From Luteimonas sp. JM171 (GTDB taxonomy: Bacteria; Pseudomonadota; Gammaproteobacteria; Xanthomonadales; Xanthomonadaceae), in assembly GCF_001717465.1 (NCBI RefSeq), contig NZ_CP017074.1:2384873-2448872 (forward strand): a stretch of 64,000 nt of DNA. Direction: 5' to 3'. The notes beneath the pieces are model-generated. The model saw only the letters and a list, made by a program, of their open reading frames with translations, made no database searches and was not told the DNA's origin. The first letter of the stretch is position 1. Each line of letters opens with the position of its first letter. Shown here piece after piece: positions 23,981 through 33,811 of this stretch. Made by a program: the position numbers and the translations under genes.

Positions 23981-25074
23981 ATACTGCGCAGCTCCTCTCG
24001 CAATGGACCGCCCCGCTGTACGAGGCCCTGGTGGGCCTGGGCGCCATCGGCGTGGTCGTCTGGACGGTCCTGAAGATCCTCGTGATCGCGGTGCCGGTGA
24101 TCCTGGCCGTGGCGTTCTATGTGGTCTGGGAACGCAAGCTGATCGGCTGGATGCACATCCGCCACGGGCCGATGTATGTGGGCAAGGGCCTGTTCCAGAC
24201 CATTGCCGACGTCATCAAGCTCCTGCTCAAGGAGATCATCCGGCCGACCAACGCCAACCCGGTGCTGTTCTTCCTGGCACCGATGCTGGCGCTTGCGCCC
24301 GCGTTCGCGGCCTGGGCCGTGGTGCCGTTCGACGCGCAGCTGGTCCTGTCGGACGCCAACGCCGGCCTGCTGTACCTGCTCGCCATGACTGCGCTGGGCG
24401 TGTACGGCGTGATCCTCGCCGGCTGGGCCTCCAACTCGAAGTTCGCCCTGCTTGGCGCAATGCGCTCGGCCGCGCAGATGGTCAGCTACGAGATCCCCAT
24501 GGGCTTCTCGCTGATCGGCGTGCTGATCGCCGCCGGCAGCCTGAACCTGAGCGAGATCGTGATGGCGCAGGACCGTGGCGGCGGCTTCTTCGGCTGGTTC
24601 TGGTTGCCGCTGCTGCCCCTGTTCGTGATCTATTTCGTGTCCGGCCTGGCCGAGACCAACCGCCTGCCGTTCGACGTGGTCGAAGGCGAATCGGAGATCG
24701 TGGCCGGGCACATGGTCGAGTACTCGGGGTCGGCGTTCGCGCTGTTCTTCCTCACCGAATACGCGAACATGATCCTGATCAGCTTCCTCACCGCGCTGTT
24801 CTTCATGGGCGGCTGGCTGTCCCCCATCCCGGCAAGCTGGGTGCCCGAGGTGCCGGTGCTCTCGGTGATCCTGGGCCCGGGCTGGTGGTGGCTGTTCCTG
24901 AAGGTGTTCTTCTTCGCCAGCTGCTTTGTCTGGTTCCGCGCCTCGTTCCCGCGCTACCGCTATGACCAGATCATGCGCCTGGGCTGGAGGGTGTTCATCC
25001 CGGTGAGCATCGCCTGGATCGTGGTCACCGCGCTGATGGCGTACTTCGGCATCCTCGAAGGAGTTCAGCGATGA
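23977..25074 (+). CDS. nuoH: NADH-quinone oxidoreductase subunit H
   Basis: Membrane subunit next to the quinone entry site. 365 residues with eight or nine predicted helices. Conserved loops include [40 protein letters not shown] and [18 protein letters not shown] with the acidic residues of the quinone chamber. The ATG at 23977 overlaps the nuoG stop. Confidence 0.96.
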   Translation: MNTAQLLSQWTAPLYEALVGLGAIGVVVWTVLKILVIAVPVILAVAFYVVWERKLIGWMHIRHGPMYVGKGLFQTIADVIKLLLKEIIRPTNANPVLFFLAPMLALAPAFAAWAVVPFDAQLVLSDANAGLLYLLAMTALGVYGVILAGWASNSKFALLGAMRSAAQMVSYEIPMGFSLIGVLIAAGSLNLSEIVMAQDRGGGFFGWFWLPLLPLFVIYFVSGLAETNRLPFDVVEGESEIVAGHMVEYSGSAFALFFLTEYANMILISFLTALFFMGGWLSPIPASWVPEVPVLSVILGPGWWWLFLKVFFFASCFVWFRASFPRYRYDQIMRLGWRVFIPVSIAWIVVTALMAYFGILEGVQR

Positions 25075-25559
25075 GCCGCTTCACAAGCTGGTTCCGGAGC
25101 CTGTTCCTGCTGGAACTGCTCCGGGGCCTCGGCCTGACCCTGAAGTACATGGTCCGGCCCAAATACACGTTGATGTACCCGATGGAGAAGGTGCCGCAGT
25201 CGCCGCGCTTCCGCGGGTTGCACGCGCTGCGCCGCTATCCGAACGGGGAAGAGCGCTGCATCGCATGCAAGCTGTGCGAGGCGGTGTGCCCGGCGCTGGC
25301 GATCACGATCGACTCGGAGCAGCGCGAGGACAACACCCGCCGCACCACGCGCTATGACATCGACCTGTTCAAGTGCATCTACTGCGGGTTTTGCGAGGAG
25401 TCCTGCCCGGTGGATTCGATCGTGCTGACCCACGTGCATGAGTACCACTTCGAGAACCGCGGCGAGAACATCGTTTCCAAGCCGCAGCTGCTGGCCATCG
25501 GTGACCGGCTCGAGCCGGAAATCGCCGAGCGCCGCGCCGCCGACTCCGCATACAGGTAA
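25071..25559 (+). CDS. nuoI: NADH-quinone oxidoreductase subunit I
   Basis: 162-residue ferredoxin-like subunit with two [4Fe-4S] clusters (N6a, N6b). The ligand sets are [12 protein letters not shown] and [12 protein letters not shown]. An amphipathic N-terminal segment ([20 protein letters not shown]) contacts the membrane arm. Confidence 0.97.
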   Translation: MSRFTSWFRSLFLLELLRGLGLTLKYMVRPKYTLMYPMEKVPQSPRFRGLHALRRYPNGEERCIACKLCEAVCPALAITIDSEQREDNTRRTTRYDIDLFKCIYCGFCEESCPVDSIVLTHVHEYHFENRGENIVSKPQLLAIGDRLEPEIAERRAADSAYR

Positions 25560-25562
25560 GCC

Positions 25563-26216
25563 ATGGACTTCGTATTGCTCGCATTCTTCGCGTTCGCTGC
25601 CATCGCGGTCATGTCCGCCGTGGCCGTGATCAGCGTGCGCAACCCCGTGCACTCGGTGCTGTTCCTGGTGCTCACGTTCTTCTCGGTGGCGTGCACCTGG
25701 ATCATCGCCGGCGCCGAGTTCCTGGGCCTGGCCCTGATCCTGGTCTACGTCGGCGCGATCATGGTGTTGTTCCTGTTCGTGGTGATGATGCTGGAGATCG
25801 ACATCGCGGTGGTCCGGGAGGGCTACGTGCGGTATCTGCCTGTAGGCGTGCTGGTGGCGGTGGTGATGCTTGCGCAGATCCTGACCGTCATCGGCGTGCG
25901 CGCGCGCAGCGTCCCGTTCGAGGCCCAGACCGCGATGGCGGAGGAAATGAACACCGCGTGGGTGGCGTACACGCTGTTCACCGACTACCTGCTGCCGTTC
26001 GAGATCGCGGCGTTGATCCTGACGGTCGCGGTCATTGCCGCGGTGGTGCTGACGCTCCGCCACCGCCAGGGCGTGAAGCGCCAGAACCCGGGCGACCAGT
26101 CGCGCACGCTCGCGGCCGACCGGCTGCGCATGGTTGGCATGGAGGCGGAAGCGACGCGCAGCACGCGCGACGTACCGGCCGATGGCCAGGCTCCGGCAGG
26201 GGAGGGCAAGGCATGA
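25563..26216 (+). CDS. nuoJ: NADH-quinone oxidoreductase subunit J
   Basis: Membrane subunit of 217 residues with five predicted helices ([20 protein letters not shown], then [40 protein letters not shown], and two more). The glycine-bearing third helix ([16 protein letters not shown]) is the pi-bulge helix of the family. The last 45 residues are a charged tail. Overlaps nuoK. Confidence 0.94.
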   Translation: MDFVLLAFFAFAAIAVMSAVAVISVRNPVHSVLFLVLTFFSVACTWIIAGAEFLGLALILVYVGAIMVLFLFVVMMLEIDIAVVREGYVRYLPVGVLVAVVMLAQILTVIGVRARSVPFEAQTAMAEEMNTAWVAYTLFTDYLLPFEIAALILTVAVIAAVVLTLRHRQGVKRQNPGDQSRTLAADRLRMVGMEAEATRSTRDVPADGQAPAGEGKA

Positions 26217-26536
26217 GTTTCATGGGCGAGGGGCTGGCCCTCGGGCATTTCCTGGCGCTTGGCGCGGTGCTGTTCTGCATCGCCGTGGCCGGCATCTTCC
26301 TGAACCGCAAGAACGTCATCGTCCTGCTGATGTCGATCGAGCTGATGCTGCTCTCGGTCAACGTCAACTTCATCGCCTTCTCGCGCGAGTTCGGCGAGGC
26401 GTCGGGGCAGGTTTTCGTGTTCTTCATCCTCACCGTTGCGGCCGCAGAGGCGGCGATCGGACTGGCGATCCTGGTATCGCTGTTCCGCAACCGGCGCTCG
26501 ATCAACGTCGCTGACATCGATCTGCTCAAGGGGTAG
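26213..26536 (+). CDS. nuoK: NADH-quinone oxidoreductase subunit K
   Basis: 107-residue three-helix membrane subunit. Helix 2 carries the conserved proton-path glutamate in [16 protein letters not shown], helix 3 has [18 protein letters not shown]. The ATG at 26213 overlaps the nuoJ stop; the next Met (26222) would give the more usual 104 residues. Confidence 0.95.
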   Translation: MSFMGEGLALGHFLALGAVLFCIAVAGIFLNRKNVIVLLMSIELMLLSVNVNFIAFSREFGEASGQVFVFFILTVAAAEAAIGLAILVSLFRNRRSINVADIDLLKG

Positions 26537-26543
26537 GCGGTCA

Positions 26544-28604
26544 ATGGAACTTTCGACAACCCACCTGCTGGTCATCGTGCTGGCGCCGCTGCTGGGCGCC
26601 ATCGTCGCCGGCCTGTTCGGACGCCAGGTCGGGCGTGCCGGCGCGCATACGGTGACCATCCTCGGCGTGGCGGTGAGCTGCGCGTTCTCGGCCTGGGTGC
26701 TGTGGCAGCTGGTCCAGGGCGCGGCGCCCTACAACCAGAACGTCTATACGTTCTTCGAGGTCGGCAGCTATTCCGCGCACGTCGGCTTCATGGTCGACCG
26801 GCTGACCGCGATGATGATGGTCGTGGTGACCTTCGTGTCGCTGCTGGTGCACCTGTACACCATCGGCTACATGAAGGACGACCCCGGCTACCAGCGCTTC
26901 TTCAGCTACATCTCGCTGTTCACCTTCTCCATGCTCATGCTGGTGATGAGCAACAACTTCCTGCAGCTGTTCTTCGGCTGGGAGGCGGTGGGCCTGGTGT
27001 CGTACCTGCTGATCGGGTTCTGGTTCAAGAAGCCGTCGGCGGTGTTCGCCAACCTCAAGGCGTTCCTGGTCAACCGCGTGGGTGACTTCGGCTTCCTGCT
27101 CGGCATCGCGGCGGTGGCGTACTGGTTCGGCACGATCGACTACGCGACAGTGTTCGCCAATGCCGGCGCCACCATCGGCGGCGGGCAGGTAGTGCAGATC
27201 ATCCCCGGCCAGGAGTGGTCGGTGGCCACGCTGATCTGCGTGCTGCTGTTCATCGGAGCCATGGGCAAGTCGGCGCAGGTCCCGCTGCACGTCTGGTTGC
27301 CCGACTCGATGGAAGGCCCGACCCCGATCTCGGCGCTGATCCATGCCGCCACCATGGTCACCGCCGGCATCTTCATGGTCGCCCGCATGTCGCCGCTGTT
27401 CGAGTTCAGCGACGCCGCACTGGCATTCGTGCTGTTCATTGGTGCCACCACGGCCTTCTTCACCGGCCTGATCGGCATCGTGCAGAACGACATCAAGCGG
27501 GTGGTGGCGTACTCGACGCTGTCCCAGTTGGGCTACATGACCGTGGCCCTGGGCGTGTCGGCATACTCCGCCGCGGTGTTCCACCTGATGACGCATGCTT
27601 TCTTCAAGGCGCTGCTGTTCCTTGGCGCGGGTTCGGTGATCATCGCCATGCACCACGAGCAGGACATGCGGCGCATGGGCGGGCTGCGCAAGTACATGCC
27701 GGTCACGTTCTGGACCATGGTGATCGGCACCCTGGCCCTGATCGGCACGCCGTTCCTGTCGGGGTTCTATTCCAAGGACACCATCATCGAGGCGGCTGGC
27801 CATGCGGCCGAGCGGATGGGCTGGGTCGGGGCATACGGCTACTGGGCGGTGCTCCTGGGCGCGTTCGTCACCAGCTTCTACAGCTTCCGCCTGCTGTACC
27901 TGACCTTCTTCGGGCCCGAGCGCTTCCGTGATGCGCCCCCGTCCGACGCGCACGCCGCCACCGACGATCACGCGCATGACCACCATGGTGGCGAGCCCCG
28001 CGAGTCGCCCTGGGTGGTGACGGTACCGCTGGTGCTGCTGGCGATCCCCTCCATCCTGATCGGCTTCTTCACCGCCGGGCCGATGCTGTTCGGCACCGAC
28101 TGGAGCGGCCAGGTGGAGCAGGCGCTGTTCTTCCTTGGCGCGATCGACCTGGCTGCGGCCCGCGATACGGTGGCGCAGCTGGCCGAAACGCTCTGGACCG
28201 GCGGCCCGGTGGGCTACGCGCTGCATGGCTTCGTGACCCCGGTGTTCTGGCTCACGGTCGCGGGCTTTTTGCTGGCAACCCTGATGTACCTGTGGAAGCC
28301 GGATCTTGCAGGTCGCGCCCGCCAGATGTTCCGGGTCCCGGTCAAGGTGCTGGAGAACAAGTACTGGGCCGATGAGCTCTGGATCAACGGCTTCGCCGGC
28401 GGCAGCGTGCAGCTCGGCAAGGTTTCCCGCTGGTTCGACGAAAAGATCATCGACGGTCTGATCGTCAACGGGGCGGTGCGGGTGGTGGGCCTGGTGGCCG
28501 CCGTTTCGCGCCGGGCCCAGACCGGCATGCTCTACCACTACGCTTTCGTGATGATCATCGGCCTGGTTGTGCTGCTGGCCATCCTCATCCGCCACTGGCG
28601 CTGA
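26544..28604 (+). CDS. nuoL: NADH-quinone oxidoreductase subunit L
   Basis: Antiporter-like membrane subunit of 686 residues with about 16 helices, including a long lateral C-terminal helix. Motifs: NFLQLFFGWEAVGLVSYLLI with the conserved glutamate, GKSAQVPLHVWLPDSMEGPT with the key lysine, and LIHAATMVTAGIFM. A His/Asp-rich cytoplasmic loop lies near residue 470 (HAATDDHAHDHHG). The ATG at 26544 follows nuoK by 7 bp. Confidence 0.96.
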   Translation: MELSTTHLLVIVLAPLLGAIVAGLFGRQVGRAGAHTVTILGVAVSCAFSAWVLWQLVQGAAPYNQNVYTFFEVGSYSAHVGFMVDRLTAMMMVVVTFVSLLVHLYTIGYMKDDPGYQRFFSYISLFTFSMLMLVMSNNFLQLFFGWEAVGLVSYLLIGFWFKKPSAVFANLKAFLVNRVGDFGFLLGIAAVAYWFGTIDYATVFANAGATIGGGQVVQIIPGQEWSVATLICVLLFIGAMGKSAQVPLHVWLPDSMEGPTPISALIHAATMVTAGIFMVARMSPLFEFSDAALAFVLFIGATTAFFTGLIGIVQNDIKRVVAYSTLSQLGYMTVALGVSAYSAAVFHLMTHAFFKALLFLGAGSVIIAMHHEQDMRRMGGLRKYMPVTFWTMVIGTLALIGTPFLSGFYSKDTIIEAAGHAAERMGWVGAYGYWAVLLGAFVTSFYSFRLLYLTFFGPERFRDAPPSDAHAATDDHAHDHHGGEPRESPWVVTVPLVLLAIPSILIGFFTAGPMLFGTDWSGQVEQALFFLGAIDLAAARDTVAQLAETLWTGGPVGYALHGFVTPVFWLTVAGFLLATLMYLWKPDLAGRARQMFRVPVKVLENKYWADELWINGFAGGSVQLGKVSRWFDEKIIDGLIVNGAVRVVGLVAAVSRRAQTGMLYHYAFVMIIGLVVLLAILIRHWR

Positions 28605-28617
28605 CGGAAAAAGATAC

Positions 28618-30129
28618 GTGTCCAACTGGCCTTTACTCAGTCTCCTGATCTGGCTGCCGATCCTCGGTGGCCTCCTGACCCTTGCCTGCGGCAACGCCCG
28701 CCCGACGATGGCCCGCTGGGTCGCGCTCGGCACCGGCGTGCTGGTGCTCGCGATCAGCCTGCTGCTGCTGACCGGGTTCGACTTCGCCAACGCGGGGCTT
28801 CAATTCCTCGAGCGGCGCGAGTGGATCCCCGCGTTCGACATCCAGTACCACCTGGGTGCGGACGGCATCTCGGTGGCGCTGATCGTGCTGACCACGCTCA
28901 CCTCGGTGCTGGTGCTGATCGGCTCATGGGCGTCCATCAACACCCGGGTCAGCCAGTATTTCGCCTCGATGCTCGTGCTCGAGGGGCTCATGATCGGCGT
29001 GTTCGCTGCCGTGGACGCGATGCTGTTCTACGTGTTCTTCGAGGCCATGCTGATCCCGATGTTCATCATCATCGGCGTGTGGGGCGGGCCGCGCAGGGTG
29101 TACGCGACGATCAAGTTCTTCCTGTACACGTTCCTGGGCTCGATCTTCATGCTGATCGGCCTGATCTACCTGTACCTGAAGGGCGGGAGCTGGCAGCTTC
29201 CGGACCTGTACGCGCTGCCGCTGACGGCGACCGAGCAGATGTGGCTGTTCTTCGCTTTCATGGCCGGCTTCGCGATCAAGATCCCGATGTTCCCGGTCCA
29301 CACCTGGCTTCCGGACGCCCACGTGGAGGCGCCCACCGGCGGCTCGGTGATCCTGGCCGCGATCATGCTGAAGATCGGCGGCTACGGATTCCTCCGCTTC
29401 TCGCTGCCGATCGTCCCGGATGCCGGCCACGAGTTCGCCTGGCTGATGATCGCGCTGTCGCTGATCGCGGTGGTGTACGTGGGCATGGTGGCCCTGGTGC
29501 AGGACGACATGAAGAAGCTGATCGCCTATTCGTCGGTCTCGCACATGGGTTTCGTGACGCTGGGCATCTTCATCGCCTTCGCGCTGGTGCGCGACCAGGG
29601 CGACGTGGACGCCGCGCGCCTGGGCCTGCAGGGCGCGATGGTGCAGATGATCAGCCACGGCTTCATCTCCGGCGCGATGTTCAGCTGCGTGGGCGTGCTC
29701 TACGACCGCATGCACACCCGGATGATCCGCGACTACGGCGGGGTGGCAAACGTGATGCCGTGGTTCGCGGCGTTCTTCGTGCTGTTCAGCATGGCCAACT
29801 CCGGCCTGCCGGGCACCTCGGGCTTCGTGGGCGAGTTCATGGTGGTGGTGGCCTCGTTCCAGGCCCATCCGCTGATCGCGTTCACCGCGGCCCTGACCCT
29901 GATCATCGGCGCCTCGTACTCGCTGTGGCTGGTCAAGCGGATCTTCTACGGCGAGGTGGGCAATGCCCATGTCGCCGGCCTGAAGGACATCGTCGGCCGC
30001 GAAGCCCTGGTGCTGGGCGTGTTTGCCGCGGGCGTGCTGCTGATCGGCGTCTGGCCGCGGCCGCTGACCGACCTGATGGAGCCGTCCATCGCGCAACTGG
30101 CCGAGCTGTTGGCCGCCACCAAGCTTTGA
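28618..30129 (+). CDS. nuoM: NADH-quinone oxidoreductase subunit M
   Basis: Antiporter-like subunit of 503 residues, about 14 helices. Conserved FFEAMLIPMFIIIGVWGG (proton-path Glu) and FAIKIPMFPVHTWLPDAHVEAPT. GTG start at 28618 gives SNWPLLSLLIWLPILGG, the usual first helix; the open frame upstream lies inside nuoL. Confidence 0.96.
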   Translation: MSNWPLLSLLIWLPILGGLLTLACGNARPTMARWVALGTGVLVLAISLLLLTGFDFANAGLQFLERREWIPAFDIQYHLGADGISVALIVLTTLTSVLVLIGSWASINTRVSQYFASMLVLEGLMIGVFAAVDAMLFYVFFEAMLIPMFIIIGVWGGPRRVYATIKFFLYTFLGSIFMLIGLIYLYLKGGSWQLPDLYALPLTATEQMWLFFAFMAGFAIKIPMFPVHTWLPDAHVEAPTGGSVILAAIMLKIGGYGFLRFSLPIVPDAGHEFAWLMIALSLIAVVYVGMVALVQDDMKKLIAYSSVSHMGFVTLGIFIAFALVRDQGDVDAARLGLQGAMVQMISHGFISGAMFSCVGVLYDRMHTRMIRDYGGVANVMPWFAAFFVLFSMANSGLPGTSGFVGEFMVVVASFQAHPLIAFTAALTLIIGASYSLWLVKRIFYGEVGNAHVAGLKDIVGREALVLGVFAAGVLLIGVWPRPLTDLMEPSIAQLAELLAATKL

Positions 30130-30194
30130 TGGCAAGCAAGATTGCTGGGGTGCGGCGAACCACGCCCCGTAGGAAATTTTGAGGAATACGTGAC

Positions 30195-31664
30195 GTGATC
30201 CCAACCGCAATGACGCCCCCCGTCCGGACCCTTGCCGAGTTCGCGCCGCTGCTGCCCGAACTGGCCGTGGTGTTCGGTGCGTTCGGCCTGCTGATGCTGG
30301 ACCTGTTCATCGACGAGCGGCGCCGGGTCGTGACCCATGCGCTCTCGATCGCCACGCTGCTGGTGGCCGCCGCGTTCATCCTGTTCGGGGTGGGCGGGCA
30401 CGGCGAGGTGATGGAAGGCCTGTTCTTCCGCGACACCGCCTCCGACCTCATCAAGCTGGTGATGCTGCTGGTCTCGGCCGCGGCCCTGGTGTACCTGTGG
30501 CCGTTCATGCGCGAACGGGGCCTGTACCGCGGCGAGGTCTCCATCCTCGTGCTGTTCGCGGTGATCGGCATGATGCTGCTGGTCTCGGCGGGCAACCTCA
30601 CCATGATCTACCTGGGCCTGGAGCTGATGGCGCTGTGCTCCTACGCCCTGGTGGCGGTGGACCGTGACAGCAAGCTGGCCTCCGAAGCGGGCATGAAGTA
30701 CTTCGTGCTCGGCTCGCTGTCCTCCGGCCTGCTGCTGTATGGCCTGTCCCTGATCTACGGCGCCACCGGCAGCCTGTACCTGGATGAGATCAATGCGGCC
30801 GCGGGCGTGCTGGCGGGCGAGGACCGCGTGCTCCTGCTGGGCGGCCTGGTGTTCGCCGTGGCGGGCGTGGCCTTCAAGTTCGGCGCTGCGCCGTTCCACA
30901 TGTGGCTGCCGGATACGTACCACGGCGCTCCGACGCCGATCACCCTGTTCATCGGCTCTGCACCCAAGCTGGCCGCGTTCGGCCTGGCCTGGCGCCTGTT
31001 CCAGCAGGGCATGGGGCCGCTGGCCGACAACTGGCAGCTGCTGCTGGCGCTGCTGGCCGCGCTCTCGCTGGCGATCGGCAACGTGGTGGCAATCGCGCAG
31101 ACCAACCTGAAGCGGATGCTGGCGTATTCCACCGTCTCCCACGTGGGCTTCCTGTTCCTGGGCGTCGCCGGCGGCGGGGCGGAAGGTTTCGCCGCCGCGC
31201 TGTTCTACGCGATCGTCTACGCGATCATGTCGGCGGCGGCCTTCGGCGCCATCATCATGCTCTCGCGCAAGGGCTTCGAGGCCGACCGGATCGAGGATTT
31301 CAAGGGCCTCAACGCCCGCAGCCCGTGGATGGCGGCACTGGTGCTCGTGATCATGGTGTCGCTGGCCGGCGTGCCGCCGCTGCTGGGCTTCTGGGCCAAG
31401 CTCGCCGTCCTCCAGGCGGCCATCGCCGGCGACCTGATGTGGCTGGCGATCGTGGGCATCGTGTTCGCGGTCATCGGCGCCTTCTACTACCTGCGGGTGG
31501 TCAAGGTGATGTACTTCGACGAGCCGTCCGGGGACGTGGTTGGCCAGCGCGAGGGCAAGGGCCTGCGCACCGTGTTTGCCGTCAACGCGCTGTCGCTGCT
31601 GGTGCTGGGCCTGTTCTGGAGCCCGCTGATGGAGCTGTGCCAGCAGGCGTTCGGCATCGGTTGA
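30195..31664 (+). CDS. nuoN: NADH-quinone oxidoreductase subunit N
   Basis: Third antiporter-like subunit, 489 residues, about 14 helices. Conserved NLTMIYLGLELMALCSYAL and FKFGAAPFHMWLPDTYHGAPT. A GTG start at 30195 is taken; an ATG five codons later is equally possible. The 65-bp gap after nuoM holds an imperfect GGGGTG/CACGCCCC hairpin of unknown role. Last gene of the nuo operon; the initiator tRNA follows 81 bp downstream. Confidence 0.95.
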   Translation: MIPTAMTPPVRTLAEFAPLLPELAVVFGAFGLLMLDLFIDERRRVVTHALSIATLLVAAAFILFGVGGHGEVMEGLFFRDTASDLIKLVMLLVSAAALVYLWPFMRERGLYRGEVSILVLFAVIGMMLLVSAGNLTMIYLGLELMALCSYALVAVDRDSKLASEAGMKYFVLGSLSSGLLLYGLSLIYGATGSLYLDEINAAAGVLAGEDRVLLLGGLVFAVAGVAFKFGAAPFHMWLPDTYHGAPTPITLFIGSAPKLAAFGLAWRLFQQGMGPLADNWQLLLALLAALSLAIGNVVAIAQTNLKRMLAYSTVSHVGFLFLGVAGGGAEGFAAALFYAIVYAIMSAAAFGAIIMLSRKGFEADRIEDFKGLNARSPWMAALVLVIMVSLAGVPPLLGFWAKLAVLQAAIAGDLMWLAIVGIVFAVIGAFYYLRVVKVMYFDEPSGDVVGQREGKGLRTVFAVNALSLLVLGLFWSPLMELCQQAFGIG

Positions 31665-31705
31665 GCCTGGCGGGCCGGCGCGCTTGATCCGGCCCCTCCG
31701 GGGGC

Positions 31706-31734
31706 TTGCAATCAACGGCCGGTTTCGCCATAAT
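31706..31734 (+). promoter_or_regulatory. Candidate promoter of tRNA-fMet
   Basis: TTGCAA and CATAAT hexamers with exactly 17 bp between them, ending 11 bp before the mature tRNA 5' end. It lies outside the phage, so integration leaves the tRNA promoter intact. Confidence 0.55.
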
Positions 31735-31745
31735 TCTCAGTCTGT

Positions 31746-31822
31746 TGCGGGGTGGAGCAGTCTGGCAGCTCGTCGGGCTCATAACCCGAAGGTCGCAGGT
31801 TCAAATCCTGCCCCCGCTACCA
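31746..31822 (+). tRNA. Initiator tRNA-Met (CAT), phage attachment site
   Basis: 77 nt. Anticodon loop CTCATAA in a stem with three consecutive G-C pairs (GGG/CCC), and an unpaired first acceptor position (U1 facing U72): both are hallmarks of initiator rather than elongator tRNA. T arm GCAGGTTCAAATCCTGC, encoded CCA. The 3' half is shared with the last codons of the phage integrase, marking it as the left end (attL) of the prophage. Confidence 0.95.
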
Positions 31823-33305
31823 CAGTTATCTGCGACCGCGAAGCGGCGATCTCGGCAACGAGGTCGCCGTTTTCTTTTGTCACGGTGGCGGTGCCGATCA
31901 GGGTGGCCACCGCCTCGCGGGCGCGCGTGTTGCCCCGGGCGCGGTTGCCCAGGTCCGCCACCAGCGCCTGGTAGCGCTCGCGGGCGCGCGGCAGGATCCG
32001 CGCGGGTTCGACCGCCGCGGCAGCAGCGATCTCGCGTTCGGCGTCGGCCACGGCCGCCTCGGCTGCCTGCAGGGCCGCCTTGGTGCTGGGCGTGATGATG
32101 CCTTGGCGGATGGCGGCCATGATGTTGTCGCGCTCCCGCTGGGCGCCCTGCAGCCGCCGGCGCGCGGCGGCTGTGTCGGGTGCCTGGCGCTGCAGCGCGG
32201 CCTTGACGGCCCGCTGGAACCGCTGGAACGCGTCGTCGGAGAGCAGCTGCTCGCGGATCCCGGCGAGCATGGCCGCCTCAGCGTCCCGGATCGGGACGTG
32301 CACCGGCTCCCTGCAGGTGCCGCGATCCTTGGCCCTGGCGCAGCCGTAGCGGTAGCGGTCGACCACCACCAGCGGGCCGCCGCAGCAGCCACAGCGGAGC
32401 AGGCCGGAGAGCAGGTGCCGCGGCGGCCGGCCGGAGTTGGCCGTACCGGGGCGCTTCCTGCCGTTGATCAGCTGCTGGGCGGCTTCCCACTGCTCCGGCG
32501 TCACGATCGCGAGCTCGGGGCACTCCGTCACCACCCATTCCGACTCCGGGCGCTCCTGGCGGATCCGGCGCCCGGTTTCCGGGTGCTTCACCCACCGCGA
32601 GCGGTTCCAGATCTGGCGGCCGACGTAGATGGGATTGGCCAAGATGCCGATGCCGCGGCGCGGATCCCCACGGATGGCGGTGAGCGCCCAGGTGCCACCG
32701 CGCGGGGAGGGCACGCCCTCAGCGTTCAAGGCCTTGGCGATCTCGCGTGGGGAGCGGCCGGCGATGAAATCGGCGTAGATCCTGCGCACCACCGCCGCCT
32801 CGGCTTCATCGATCGCGCGCTCGCCCACGCCGGCCACCTGGTAGCCGTAGGGCAGCCCGCCGGCGCTGGCGCCCGCGAGGGCGCGGCCGGCCTGGCCGCG
32901 GTGGGTCTTTTCGGCCAGGTCATCCAGGTAGAGCTCCGACATCAGCCCGCGCAGACCGACGTCGGCCTTGTGCGACTTGCGGCCGGTGTCCACGCCGTCG
33001 CTGACGCCAATCAGGCGGACGCCGGCGAACGTGAGCCGGCGCACTGCCTGCTGGCACTCGACGGAGTCCCGCGACAGGCGCGAGAGGTCATCCACCAGGA
33101 TGACGTCGAAGCGGTGGGCGGCCTCGAGCAGGGCACGGTAGCCGGGTCGGTCCTGGCGAGCTCCGGAGATCGCGGCATCGGTGAAGACCTCCGGCGCGCG
33201 CCAGCCCTCGCGTGTGGCGTAGGCCCGGCAGTTGCGCAGCTGGTCTTCCAGCGACGCCTCGCGCTGGGCGTCGGAGCTGTAGCGGGCGTAGGCGGCAACG
33301 CGCAT
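31779..33305 (-). CDS. int: Large serine recombinase / phage integrase
   Basis: 508-residue site-specific recombinase. Residues 1-140 form the resolvase-type catalytic domain, with the nucleophilic serine in YARYSSDAQ near the N-terminus and the family motif VDDLSRLSRDSVECQ. A recombinase domain follows (GGLPYGYQVAGVGERAIDEA; AEGVPSPRGGTWALTAIRG), then a zinc ribbon (LLRCGCCGGPLV ... YGCARAKDRGTCREP) and a C-terminal coiled coil. The reading frame enters the tRNA-fMet gene antisense: the final residues GAGFEPATFGL are encoded by the tRNA 3' half and the stop codon falls in the anticodon loop. It is the promoter-distal gene of the leftward phage operon. Confidence 0.93.
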   Translation of the reverse strand: MRVAAYARYSSDAQREASLEDQLRNCRAYATREGWRAPEVFTDAAISGARQDRPGYRALLEAAHRFDVILVDDLSRLSRDSVECQQAVRRLTFAGVRLIGVSDGVDTGRKSHKADVGLRGLMSELYLDDLAEKTHRGQAGRALAGASAGGLPYGYQVAGVGERAIDEAEAAVVRRIYADFIAGRSPREIAKALNAEGVPSPRGGTWALTAIRGDPRRGIGILANPIYVGRQIWNRSRWVKHPETGRRIRQERPESEWVVTECPELAIVTPEQWEAAQQLINGRKRPGTANSGRPPRHLLSGLLRCGCCGGPLVVVDRYRYGCARAKDRGTCREPVHVPIRDAEAAMLAGIREQLLSDDAFQRFQRAVKAALQRQAPDTAAARRRLQGAQRERDNIMAAIRQGIITPSTKAALQAAEAAVADAEREIAAAAAVEPARILPRARERYQALVADLGNRARGNTRAREAVATLIGTATVTKENGDLVAEIAASRSQITVVAGAGFEPATFGL

Positions 33306-33314
33306 GCGCGGACT

Positions 33315-33458
33315 CTAGGCCGCCTTGCGGTCGTGTGGAAGCGGGTGATTTTCACCCTGGGCGCCGGAATCGGCGTCATTGCTGGCCAGCTCGCGCAGAT
33401 AATCCTCCACGGCAAGCTCGGCCAAAACGTTGATCAGCGTGGTGAGGGGGTCAGTCAT
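33315..33458 (-). CDS. Small hypothetical phage protein (47 codons)
   Basis: 46-residue acidic protein (begins MTDPLTTLINVLAELAVEDY) between the integrase and the 118-residue gene. Its ATG overlaps the upstream stop as ATGA and its stop is 9 bp before the integrase start, which suggests translation within the leftward operon. No family recognised; a small excision-control protein is conceivable from position only. Confidence 0.55.
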   Translation of the reverse strand: MTDPLTTLINVLAELAVEDYLRELASNDADSGAQGENHPLPHDRKAA

Positions 33459-33811
33459 CCGAAAAGGTCTCCTTGTCCTGAGGGGCGCGCCCTCACGGCC
33501 TTGAAAAGCTGGAAGCCCCAACGCCGGTCGTGGAAATCCCGGCCGGACTCCGACCACACGCCTGGCCCGCGCGGCCGCAGGCGCAAGCCAGCGTTGCCGT
33601 CGCATCGGTAGCCGTCGTCAAATGGCCTGCCGTCCTTCCAGCCCCATCGGCGGTACCGGACCAACGGCAAGCCAGGCCAGCCGTTGCCCATCGCTTGCGG
33701 ATGCACGGCCAGCACTTCCGCGCAGTACCGGCGGCCAACAGGCCACAGGAACGTGCCGATTGGGGGCATGTGGTCGAACATCCAGGTGCCACGCGGCGGA
33801 GCGTCATGCAT
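33455..33811 (-). CDS. Hypothetical protein downstream of the DGR reverse transcriptase
   Basis: 118 residues, Trp/Gly/Arg-rich (WPVGRRYCAEVLAVHPQAMG; RRWGWKDGRPFDDGYRCDG). No family recognised. Start overlaps the RT stop and its stop overlaps the next start, so it is part of the same tightly coupled operon. It could be an accessory DGR gene or an unrelated early phage gene. Confidence 0.6.
   Translation of the reverse strand: MHDAPPRGTWMFDHMPPIGTFLWPVGRRYCAEVLAVHPQAMGNGWPGLPLVRYRRWGWKDGRPFDDGYRCDGNAGLRLRPRGPGVWSESGRDFHDRRWGFQLFKAVRARPSGQGDLFG

Noticed and set aside
26541..28790. 749-codon minus-strand frame opposite nuoL
   Set aside because: Antisense to a well-conserved complex I gene; composition (His, Gln, Asp, Arg repeats) is that of a shadow frame.
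31691..31705. Terminator after nuoN
   Set aside because: A short GCCCC/GGGGC stem is present but lacks a T tract; evidence too weak to list.
31684..32095. Plus-strand frames crossing tRNA-fMet
   Set aside because: Frames run through the tRNA and antisense to the integrase; no ribosome site.
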